Shown here one piece after another: positions 35,601-47,600 of a stretch of DNA of 64,000 nt; positions within the stretch are counted from its first letter, which is position 1, and each line of letters opens with the position of its first letter. The translations under genes were made by a program, and so were the position numbers. This stretch comes from Limnomonas spitsbergensis (Eukaryota; Chlorophyta; Chlorophyceae; Chlamydomonadales). The notes beneath the pieces were generated by a model. That model was given only the letters and a program-made list of their open reading frames with translations. It was not told the DNA's origin and made no database searches. The stretch lies in assembly GCA_037349105.1 (NCBI GenBank), contig JAYJMM010000039.1:2294001-2358000 (forward strand), given 5' to 3'.

Positions 35601-38600
35601 CGCTAAAATCCTTTATTCAAGGGATTTTATCCCAAAAATAAAAATCCCTTATTTTGCAAAATGATGAGGAAGGGCCATGGTTCGGTCAGTTATGTTGAAT
35701 GAAGAAGGGACTCGCTGACATGTGCCTTAGCAATGTATGTTTTCCAAATACGACACATGCCTGGCGTTTGTCTGCCGCGTCTCGCCACCGCCTGCCCCAA
35801 GTGCCAGGCCATCCAAAGCGCTCCCGCAGTGTGGAGCAGGGGTGTGGAGCAGGAGTGTGGAGGGTGTCAGTGAATCTGTGGATATGCAAGGGTCTTCATG
35901 TTTGCCCCTCAGTTTGGACTTGTTGAGAGACCTTGATGGTTTGAAAGAATATTTTTGGTTAGCACCAGCAGGCCAATCTTGTGGGGCAGGCAGGTGGGCG
36001 GACACCACTGGGCTGGTCGAAAAAATACTTGACCGGCCTGTTGCCGGTGCCACCCGCAAGCAGCATGGTTTGCAGCAGCCAGAACCATCTGGAAAATAGG
36101 CCTGGGCTTGTCGCAAGGTGCATAGAGGAGTCTTGTTGCCTCAGGAGATTGTTGTCCCCCCTCCCCCCTCACTTCACACCCCTTTCTCGCCCCTCCTTTT
36201 TGCCCCCTTCTCATCTTCTCACACCTTTCTCACACACCTCTGGACCCTGCTCCTTGCACCCCTTTCTCGCAACTTTCCACCCCCTCTCATCCTGTCAAAA
36301 CTTGTCTCACACCTCTCTTTTTATTTTTTATTTTCGCCCTACTCTCTTCTTCTCACACTCTATAGCACCTCTCTTACATATTTTCCTTTCGCCCGCTCTC
36401 TCCTTTTCTCACACCTTTCTCGCCCCTCCTTTTCGTCCCACCTCATCTTCTCACACCTCTCTTAACCCCTCTTCCTGTTCTCTCCCCCCCTGCTCACGTA
36501 GCCCTGTCATCGCGTTTGGCGGCTCGTACGGTGGCATGCTGGCCGCATGGCTACGCATGAAGTATCCCATGTTGTTCCAGGTCAGATATTTTGGCTGCCA
36601 CTAATAGGTACACTCAGCCACAATGTTTAGCTTCCAGTAGCTCCCGACCACAACAGTTCTCTTCAGCAAGGCAGGGACGCTGGGAATCAGCTTGATGCCT
36701 TTTACTCAGTGCAGGGATGGTGATGTGCCAAGTATAAGAAGTATCCCATGTTGTTCCAGGTCAGATACTTTGGCTGCCACCAACAGGGTCAGGCTGTCAA
36801 AGGGGATGTTAATTGGCTGATAATGGGATGGCTCATTCTGCTCCGTAGCGGTATACAGGCGTTACTTGAGCATGTCCGGAGGGTGGTCCAATAAATGGTC
36901 AAAGCAAGTAATGCTACCTGTTGGCTGCAGGGCTGGATAGGTTGGCACTAAGTGGGTGAAGAGTGAAGACATCTAGGCGGTTGCATGTTGCAGAATGCGC
37001 AACAACTGTTTGCATGTTGTAGAATGTGCAACAACTGTTTGCATGTTGCAGAATGTGCAACACCTGCTTGCATGTTGCAGAATGCGCAACAACTGTTTGC
37101 ATGTTGCAGAATGCGCAACAACTGCTTGCATATTGCAGAATGCGCAACAACTGCTTGCATGTTGCAGAATGTGCAACAACCGTTTGCATATTGCAGAATG
37201 CGCAACAACTGCTTGCATGTTGCAGAATGTGCAACAACCGTTTGCATATTGCAGAATGCGCAACAACTGCTTGCATGTTGCAGAATGTGCAACAGCTGTT
37301 TGCATGTTTGGCAACAACGCTGATGCATTGTTTCTAAATATGGGGGATGCTTTAGAGACAGACTTCAGCTAAACAGGGACGCTTTAGAGGAAATTTCCTG
37401 CAGCAAAACTTCAGCAAACAGAGAAATCCAGAGGGAAACTTCGGCGAAACAAGGATATTTACGAAGAAAAACATTAGGGAACAACCGCACCTGGTTTCTC
37501 TTAGAGATGAGGCAGGCTTATTCAGCGACCAGCCAGAGGCTCTTGCTGCAGAATACCGGTACATAAACATGCAAAGAATCCCCAGCTGAATCAGCCCTGC
37601 ATCCACACCCTCCTCCTTGTACAAGTTTCCACACAGGCGGACACCGCTTTCGAGGCTGGGTAGCAGAGGGATAATGACGCCCTTTCTGAGCACATTATGA
37701 GCCCACAATAAGCCTATTATGATTTATGAGCCCATCATGAGGCCATTAAGAGGCCATTACAAGCCTGTAATGATTTATGCCATGATAAGCCCTGTATGAT
37801 GCCAGTAGCCTATTAGCACTGCAGCCAACTCTCCCCAGCCTGTCGCTCACTGTTGCCTGCCTACTTGCCATGGTCTCCGCTTGCCTCCACTTCCTTCGAC
37901 AGGGAGCTATCGCGGCCTCGGCGCCCATTGGATCGTTCCCCGGCAGCCGGGTCTTCAAGCCAGCAAAATTCTGGGAGGTACGATTTTTTTCACGCACACT
38001 ATGGGAGAGGGGGGAGGATGGGGTGAAAAACAGGGTGCACACTCTAGAGGGAAAGTCCAGGAATTCTGCTGGACACTCAGAGGGGGGGGGGGGGATGAGG
38101 GTAAAAACAGGGTGCACGCCCTGCTTCCCAGGGTGCAAGCCCGGCTTTAAAGGCATGGAAAGCCCTGCTTCAAAGGCATGGCAAGCCCTGCTTTAAAGGC
38201 ATGGCAAGCCCTGCTTCAAAGGCATGGCAAGCCCTGCTTCAAAGGCATGGCAAGCCCTGCCTTAAAGGCATGGCAAGCCCTGCTTCAAAGGCATGGCAAG
38301 CCCTGCTTCAAAGGCATGGGAAGCCCTGCTTCAAAGGCATGACAAGCCATGCTTCAAAGGCATGGCAAGCCCTGCTTTAAAGGCATGGCAAGCCCTGCTT
38401 CAAAGGCATGACAAGCCCTGCTTCAAAGGCATGATAATCCCTGCTTCAAAGGCATGGGAAGCCCTGCTTCAAAGGCATGACAAGCCCTGCTTTAAAGGCA
38501 TGACAAGCCCTGCTTCAGAGGCATGGCAGGCCCTGCTTGTGCTGCCAGACCGACTGTGTCGAAGTTCACACTGTCCCTCTTGCGGTGTTCCACTTCCACA

Positions 38601-41600
38601 GATCGTCACCTTCGATGCTACAGCCGCCGCAGGTGCCCCAGACGGCTGCTCGGGTGATGTCAGGGCTGCCTTCAAGGCCTTGTTCAGGTAAAACACCGCA
38701 TTCCGTTCTGGTTTGTGGGGAAACAGCCGTGACAGTGTCCGTCATCATCTGTCCTGGTTCTCCTGTCAAGGCCTTGGCTTGTTCTGGTAACAACCAGCCT
38801 GTTGCACGGCATGACAGGCAGAGCCCAGCTGCAAGATCTTCTGCTGGCCGGAGCTGTTGCTGCTGTGTCATCCCCTCCATTCACCCCATTGACCCCCCTC
38901 CCCCACCTTTGCCTGCTCCGCTTATCACCTGATACAACAGGCTGCGAACAGCTGCAGGATCTTCTGCTGGCCGGAGCTGATGCTGCTGTGTCATCCCCTC
39001 CATTCACCTCAATGCCCCCCCCTCCCCCACCTTTGCCTGCTCCGCTTATCACCTGATACGACAGGCTGCGAACAGCTGCAGGATCTTCTGCTGGCCGGAC
39101 CTGTTGCTGCTGTGTCATCCCCTCCATTCACCCCATTGCCCCCCCCTCCCCCACCTTTGCCTGCTCCGCTTATCACCTGATACGACAGGCTGCGAACAGC
39201 TGCAGGATCTTCTGCTGGCCGGACCTGTTGCTGCTGTGTCATCCCCTCCATTCACCCCATTGCCCCCCCCTCCCCCACCTTTGCCTGCTCCGCTTATCAC
39301 CTGATACGACAGGCTGCGAACAGCTGCAGGATCTTCTGCAGGCAGGAGCTGATGCTGCTGTGTCATCCCCTCCATTCACCCCATTGCCCCCCCCTCCCCC
39401 ACCTTTGCCTGCTCCGCTTATCACCTGATACAACAGGCTGCGAACAGCTGCAGGATCTTCTGCTGGCCGGACCTGTTGCTGCTGTGTCATCCCCTCCATT
39501 CACCCCATTGCCCCCCCCTCCCCCACCTTTGCCTGCTCCGCTTATCACCTGATACGACAGGCTGCGAACAGCTGCAGGATCTTCTGCAGGCAGGAGCTGA
39601 TGCTGCTGTGTCATCCCCTCCATTCACCCCATTGCCCCCCCCTCCCCCACCTTTGCCTGCTCCGCTTATCACCTGATATGACAGGCAGAGCCCAGCTGCA
39701 GGATCTTCTGCTGGCCGGAGCTGTTGCTGCTGTGTCATCCCCTCCATTCACCCCAATGCCCCCCCCTCCCCCACCTTTGCCTGCTCCGCTTATCACCTGA
39801 TACGACAGGCTGCGAACAGCTGCAGGATCTTCTGCTGGCCGGAGCTGTTGCTGCTGTGTCATCCCCTCTATTCACCCCAATGCCCCCCCCTCCCCCACCT
39901 TTGCCTGCTCCGCTTATCACCTGATAGGACAGGCAGAGCCCAGCTGCAAGATCTTCTGCTGGCCGGAGCTGTTGCTGCTGTGTCATCCCCTCCATTCACC
40001 CCATTGCCCCCCCCTCCCCCACCTTTGCCTGCTCCGCTTATCACCTGATAGGACAGGCTGCGAACAGCTGCAGGATCTTCTGCTGGCCGGAGCTGTTGCT
40101 GCTGTGTCATCCCCTCTATTCACCCCAATGCCCCCCCCTCCCCCACCTTTGCCTGCTCCGCTTATCACCTGATAGGACAGGCAGAGCCCAGCTGCAAGAT
40201 CTTCTGCTGGCCGGAGCTGTTGCTGCTGTGTCATCCCCTCCATTCACCCCATTGCCCCCCCCTCCCCCACCTTTGCCTGCTCCACTTATCACCTGATAGG
40301 ACAGGCTGCGAACAGCTGCAGGATCTTCTGCTGGCCGGAGCTGTTGCTGCTGTGTCATCCCCTCCATTCACCCCAATGCCCCCCCCTCCCCCACCTTTGC
40401 CTGCTCCGCTTATCACCTGATACGACAGGCTGCGAACAGCTGCAGGATCTTCTGCTGGCCGGACCTGTTGCTGCTGTGTCATCCCCTCCATTCACCCCAT
40501 TGCCCCCCCCTCCCCCACCTTTGCCTGCTCCGCTTATCACCTGATACGACAGGCTGCGAACAGCTGCAGGATCTTCTGCAGGCAGGAGCTGATGCTGCTG
40601 TGTCATCCCCTCCATTCACCCCATTGCCCCCCCCTCCCCCACCTTTGCCTGCTCCGCTTATCACCTGATACAACAGGCTGCGAACAGCTGCAGGATCTTC
40701 TGCTGGCCGGACCTGTTGCTGCTGTGTCATCCCCTCCATTCACCCCATTGCCCCCCCCTCCCCCACCTTTGCCTGCTCCGCTTATCACCTGATACGACAG
40801 GCTGCGAACAGCTGCAGGATCTTCTGCAGGCAGGAGCTGATGCTGCTGTGTCATCCCCTCCATTCACCCCATTGCCCCCCCCTCCCCCACCTTTGCCTGC
40901 TCCGCTTATCACCTGATATGACAGGCAGAGCCCAGCTGCAGGATCTTCTGCTGGCCGGAGCTGTTGCTGCTGTGTCATCCCCTCCATTCACCCCAATGCC
41001 CCCCCCTCCCCCACCTTTGCCTGCTCCGCTTATCACCTGATACAACAGGCTGCGAACAGCTGCAGGATCTTCTGCTGGCCGGAGCTGTTGCTGCTGTGTC
41101 ATCCCCTCTATTCACCCCAATGCCCCCCCCTCCCCCACCTTTGCCTGCTCCGCTTATCACCTGATAGGACAGGCAGAGCCCAGCTGCAAGATCTTCTGCT
41201 GGCCGGAGCTGTTGCTGCTGTGTCATCCCCTCCATTCACCCCATTGCCCCCCCCTCCCCCACCTTTGCCTGCTCCGCTTATCACCTGATAGGACAGGCTG
41301 CGAACAGCTGCAGGATCTTCTGCTGGCAGGAGCTGATGCTGCTGTGTCATCCCCTCTATTCACCCCAATGCCCCCCCCTCCCCCACCTTTGCCTGCTCCG
41401 CTTATCACCTGATAGGACAGGCAGAGCCCAGCTGCAAGATCTTCTGCTGGCCGGAGCTGTTGCTGCTGTGTCATCCCCTCCATTCACCCCATTGCCCCCC
41501 CCTCCCCCACCTTTGCCTGCTCCGCTTATCACCTGATATGACAGGCTGCGAACAGCTGCAGGATCTTCTGCTGGCCGGAGCTGTTGCTGCTGTGTCATCC

Positions 41601-44600
41601 CCTCCATTCACCCCAATGCCCCCCCCTCCCCCACCTTTGCCTGCTCCGCTTATCACCTGATACGACAGGCTGCGAACAGCTGCAGGATCTTCTGCTGGCC
41701 GGAGCTGTTGCTGCTGTGTCATCCCCTCTATTCACCCCAATGCCCCCCCCTCCCCCACCTTTGCCTGCTCCGCTTATCACCTGATACGACAGGCTGCGAA
41801 CAGCTGCAGGATCTTCTGCTGGCAGGAGCTGATGCTGCTGTGTCATCCCCTCCATTCACCCCATTGCCCCCCCCTCCCCCACCTTTGCCTGCTCCGCTTA
41901 TCACCTGATAGGACAGGCTGCGAACAGCTGCAGGATCTTCTGCTGGCAGGAGCTGATGCTGCTGTGTCATCCCCTCTACTCATCCCATCTCCCTCCCTCC
42001 TCCCTTTGCCTGCACAGTCTATCACACGACAGGATAGGTCGCGCCCAGCTGCAAGAGCTGTTGCGGCTGTGTGAACCCCTGGACACTCCAGAGGATGTAC
42101 AGGCAGCTGCGTACTGGTTGCAGGTGAGGGGGGGAGGGGAGAAGGTAGATGAAGGCTAGGGATGCATATGTAAGACATGTAAGGCATGAAGTCATCGGGT
42201 GTTTTGGGTTTTATTTTTATGTATCAGGGTATTAAAATAACAGCAACTCAGCTACTCAGCAAATAACAGCAAATAACAGCAAATAACAGCAAATAACAGC
42301 AAATAACAGCAAATAACAGCAACTCGTTAACAATTGATCATACGTATTTTCAGGACGTAAAAAACAATTTGTTTGGAGTACCGGTGCTCTAGTATGTAAT
42401 TACATGCTTTTATATGTTTGTACATGTCAAGGGGTTCGGGGACAGCAACCTCTTCCACGTTGGCATACAGGCGAGGGTCACGTCCCCATCCGATTATACT
42501 TTGCCCTTCCAACACAGCAACGCTTCACTTCTTCTCCTGCCCGACGCTTTCTATGCATACGTTGTATGCAGTGTGTCCCCTCCGGCCTCCCCCTCCGCTT
42601 TGCGCAAACGAATTGTGTAGATTATTGCCTCTTGCCTTTGAACATAGCTCTGCCACTGCCTCAGCCTCAGCCTCTCGCCTTTGCCTCTTGCCCTTCAAGT
42701 TTCAACATAGCTCTACGTCTGCCCCTGCCTGAGCCTCTCGCCTGTGCCTCTTGCCTTTCAATATAGCTCTGCCTCTGCCCCTGCCTCAGCCTCTCGCATT
42801 TGCCTGTCGCCTTTCAACATAGCTCTGCCTCTGCCCCTGCCTCTCGCATTTGCCTGTCGCCTTTCAGGGTGCGTTCGATGCCTATGCTATGGGCAACTAT
42901 CCTTACAAGTCTTCTTACATCAGTGAGTTATGGGCTGTCATGTTCAGAACTGGAAGGGGAAGGTCGGGTGGGGTGTGGGGTTCTCTCAGCCATGATGGTT
43001 TAAGGTGAGGAACAGAGGGGGGGTCTCACCCAAAAGGTGGGGGGGGGGGGCATTTCCCAGCCAAACGGAGGGGGGGGATCTCTCAGCCAAACTGGGGGGG
43101 TATGGGGCCTTTCCCAGCCAAACAGAGGAGGGGGATCTCTCAGCCAAACGGAGGGGGGGGATCACACAGCCATACAGGGGGGGGGGGGGGGGGGCATGTC
43201 CCAGCCAAACAGAGGAGGGGGATCTCTCAGCCAAACGGAGGGGGGGGATCACACAGCCATACAGGGGGGGGGGGGGGGGGGCATGTCCCAGCCAAACAGA
43301 GGAGGGGGATCTCTCAGCCAAACGGAGGGGGGGGATCACACAGCCATACAGGGGGGGGGGGGGGGGGCATGTCCCAGCCAAACAGAGGAGGGGGATCTCT
43401 CAGCCAAACGGAGGGGGGGGATCACACAGCCATACAGGGGGGGGGGGGGGCATGTCCCAGCCAAACAGAGGAGGGGGATCTCTCAGCCAAACGGAGGGGG
43501 GGGATCACACAGCCATACAGGGGGGGGGGGGGGGGCATGTCCCAGCCAAACAGAGGAGGGGGATCTCTCAGCCAAACGGAGGGGGGGGATCACACAGCCA
43601 TACAGGGGGGGGGGGGGGGGCATGTCCCAGCCAAACAGAGGAGGGGGATCTCTCAGCCAAACGGAGGGGGGGGATCACACAGCCATACAGGGGGGGGGGG
43701 GGGGGGCATGTCCCAGCCAAACAGAGGGGGGGGGATCACTCAGCCAAACGGAGGGGGGGGATCACACAGCCAAACAGGGGGGGAGGGGGGATCTCTCAGC
43801 CAAACAGAGGGGGGGGGATCACTCAGCCGAAAAGGGACGGGGGGGCATTTCTCAGCCAAACGGGGGGGGAGGGGGGATCTCTCAGCCAAACAGGGGGGGA
43901 GGGGGGATCTCTCAGCCAAACAGGGGGGGCAGGGGGGATCTCTCAGCCAAACGGGGGGGGAGGGGGGATCTCTCAGCCAAACAGGGGGGGAGGGGGGATC
44001 TCTCAGCCAAACAGGGGGGGAGGGGGGATCTCTCAGCCAAACAGGGGGGGCAGGGGGGATCTCTCAGCCAAACAGGGGGGGAGGGGGGATCTCTCAGCCA
44101 AACAGGGGGGGAGGGGGGATCTCTCAGCCAAACAGGGGGGGAGGGGGGATCTCTCAGCCAAACAGGGGGGGCAGGGGGGATCTCTCAGCCAAACGGGGGG
44201 GGAGGGGGGATCTCTCAGCCAAACGGGGGGGGAGGGGGGATCTCTCAGCCAAACAGAGGGGGCAGGGGGGATCTCTCAGCCAAACAGGGGGGGAGGGGGG
44301 ATCTCTCAGCCAAACGGGGGGGGAGGGGGGATCTCTCAGCCAAACAGGGGGGGAGGGGGGATCTCTCAGCCAAACAGGGGGGGAGGGGGGATCTCTCAGC
44401 CAAACAGGGGGGGCAGGGGGGATCTCTCAGCCAAACAGGGGGGGAGGGGGGATCTCTCAGCCAAACAGGGGGGGAGGGGGGATCTCTCAGCCAAACAGGG
44501 GGGGAGGGGGGATCTCTCAGCCAAACAGGGGGGGAGGGGGGATCTCTCAGCCAAACGGGGGGGGAGGGGGGATCTCTCAGCCAAACAGGGGGGGAGGGGG

Positions 44601-47600
44601 GATCTTTCAGCCAAACAGGGGGGGAGGGGGGATCTCTCAGCCAAACAGGGGGGGAGGGGGGATCTTTCAGCCAAACAGGGGGGGCAGGGGGGATCTCTCA
44701 GCCACTATGGTGAAGGGGATATCACTGCCACAAGTGTCGAGGGCTTTGACTTGAACCTTTATTTCAAGAAAGGGGGCGCAGTGGGAGAGGGTCTCCCAGC
44801 CACACTGCAGTCCAGGAAGAGAGCAGGGGTGTGCATCTGTGTCTCTTTCAACGTGCTTCAGCTACAATTCAGCTTCACCAAGGCCCATGGCCGTGGGGGC
44901 CTTGCGCTGCAAGACCTGCTGCTTAATCAACAAGCCTAAGGACGCTCGAGGTTTTTGGTCCCCATTGGTCCAGTGGCTGCCCGGCAGCCCTTCAGATATG
45001 GTTCGGCGCGCACTGAAAGAGAATCTGGGGTATATCTCAGCCACGATGGTTAGCTTCAAGTAGCTCCCGACCACAAACGATATGGGCAGCTGGGAATCGG
45101 CTTGATGCCTTTTTCTCAGGACAGGGATGATAAAGTCTATGTGCCAGGTAACGGTGTACAGCTCACGCTGGCAGTTGTCTTGGGACACTTGCCTTGGGAC
45201 ACTGTCTTTGTTATTGTGCTTCAGCTACATTTCAGCTACATCACGGCCTGAGGCCGCCACGGGGGCCTGTATTGCTGCATGTGCCAACAGTTGTTGTTTT
45301 TACAAAGTTGACGCAACCACCCACAGCCTTATGCGAAAGGGCTGGGCAGAGCGAACTGGGGAGAAACCAGAAAACTAGGAACGAGACAGGCACCTGAGAC
45401 CAAATCTGTTGGAGGATGGTCCTGGTTTGGTTCCTGTCAGCCCGGTCCTATCAGTCCGGTAATGGCCGGCTGACCCCCGGAGGTGGGATGGCACGCGCAA
45501 CAAAATTGATGGGCAGGCAGCCCTCATGTTCCTGCTGGTATTTTACCCTTTACCCTAAACCCTAAATCTATTTCACAGCTGGTATTTTGCCCTTAACTCC
45601 AAACCCATTTCACAGCTGGTATTTTGCCCTATACCCTAAACCCGTTTCACAGCTGGTATTTTGACAGCTTGCTGTTACATGATCAGATGGGCTGTAATCA
45701 CTCATAATAAGGCATCTGCAATATTATATAATATTACCGTACACCCCTCGGTACACCCCTGGGTACACCCCTGGGTACACCCCTCGGTACACCCCTCGGT
45801 ACACCCCTGGGTACACCCCTGGGTACACCCCTGGGTACACCCCTCGGTACACCCCTGGGTACACCCCTGGGTACACCCCTGGGTACACCCCTGGGTACAC
45901 CCCTGGGTACACCCCTGGGTACACCCCTGGGTACACCCCTCGGTACACCCCTCGGTACACCCCTGGGTACACCCCTGGGTACACCCCTGGGTACACCCCT
46001 CGGTACACCCCTCGGTACACCCCTCGGTACACCCCTGGGTACACCCCTGGGTACACCCCTGGGTACACCCCTCGGTATACCCCTGGGTACACCCCTGGGT
46101 ACACCCCTGGGTACACCCCTGGGTACACGCCTGGGAACACCCCTCGGTACACCCCTCGGTACACCCCTGGGTACACCCCTCGGTACACCCCTCGGTACAC
46201 CCCTCGGTACACCCCTCGGTACACCCCTCGGTACACCCCTCGGTACACCCCTCGGTACACCCCTCGGTACACCCCTGGGTACACCCCTCGGTACACCCCT
46301 CGGTACACCCCTCGGTACACCCCTCGGTACACCCCTCGGTACACCCCTGGGTACACCCCTGGGTACACCCCTCGGTACACCCCTCGGTACACCCCTCGGT
46401 ACACCCCTCGGTACTCCCCCCAGTACACCCCTCGGTACACCCCTGGGTACACCCCCCGGTACACCCCTCGGTACACCCCTCGGTACACCCCCCGGTACAC
46501 CCCTCGGTACACCCCCCGGTACACCCCTCGGTACACCCCTCGGTACACCCCTCGGTACACCCCTCGGTACACCCCTCGGTACACCCCTGGGTACACCCCC
46601 CGGTACACCCCTCGGTACACCCCTCGGTACACCCCTCGGTACACCCCTGGGTACACCCCTGGGTACACCCCTGGGTACACCCCTGGGTACACCCCTGGGT
46701 ACATCCCTGGGTACACCCCTGGGTACACCCCTGGGTACACCCCTCGGTACACCCCTCGGTACACCCCCCGGTACACCCCTCGGTACACCCCTGGGTACAC
46801 CCCTCGGTACACCCCTGGGTGCACCCCTGGGTACACCCCTCGGTACACCCCTCGGTACACCCCTCGGTACACCCCTCGGTACACCCCTCGGTACACCCCT
46901 GGGTACACCCCTCGGTACACCCCTGGGTACACCCCTGGGTACACCCCTGGGTACACCCCTCGGTACACCCCTGGGTACACCCCTGGGTACACCCCTGGGT
47001 ACACCCCTGGGTACACCCCTGGGTACACCCCTCGGTACACCCCTCGGTACACCCCTCGGTACACCCCCCGGTACACCCCTCGGTACACCCCTCGGTACAC
47101 CCCTCGGTACACCCCTCGGTACACCCCCCGGTACACCCCTCGGTACACCCCTGGGTACACCCCTCGGTACACCCCTCGGTACACCCCGTAATATGTAAAT
47201 TATACCAGGGAGGTATATCAAATACTACTGTATATTAAGTACCATATATTCTAACCCGGCTCGCTTTTTGTTCTATACAGCATGATTGGTAGCTTTCATT
47301 TGCCCCACCTGTGAGCGCCCTGACGATCTCTTTTAAGCTTCTTTCATACAAAGCTCGGTCCACCTTGACCATGGATCCAGTACCTGATTCGAAAACGTAA
47401 AAAAATGTAAACCACGTCCTGACATGCTGCATCGCATGCTGAGCTCAAAAGCATCTCCCTCAAGCCCGCAAACATCAGCCGGAAACTCCGGCCACAAGCC
47501 AGCCCTGCATCATCACTATCCATACACCTGCTGTGCTTAAGAGTGTACGTACGCGAATAGAGTGTACTTAGAGTGTGCTTACACCAATAGAGTGTACATA

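Noticed and set aside
38684..42187. Dozens of 66-86 codon frames every 124 bp on both strands
   Set aside because: Each is the same repeat unit read in one frame; no frame runs through the array, as 124 is not a multiple of three.
43005..44939. 644-, 558- and 550-codon Gly-rich frames ([10 protein letters not shown] repeats)
   Set aside because: Three overlapping frames of the same 30-bp G-rich repeat; the region lies between well-phased exons 10 and 11. Openness follows from the unit lacking stops.
45661..47238. 525-codon VHPS/VHPW frame and ~490-codon GVPR and GVYR frames
   Set aside because: 12-bp repeat open in three frames on both strands; intronic; no start context or flanking coding sequence.
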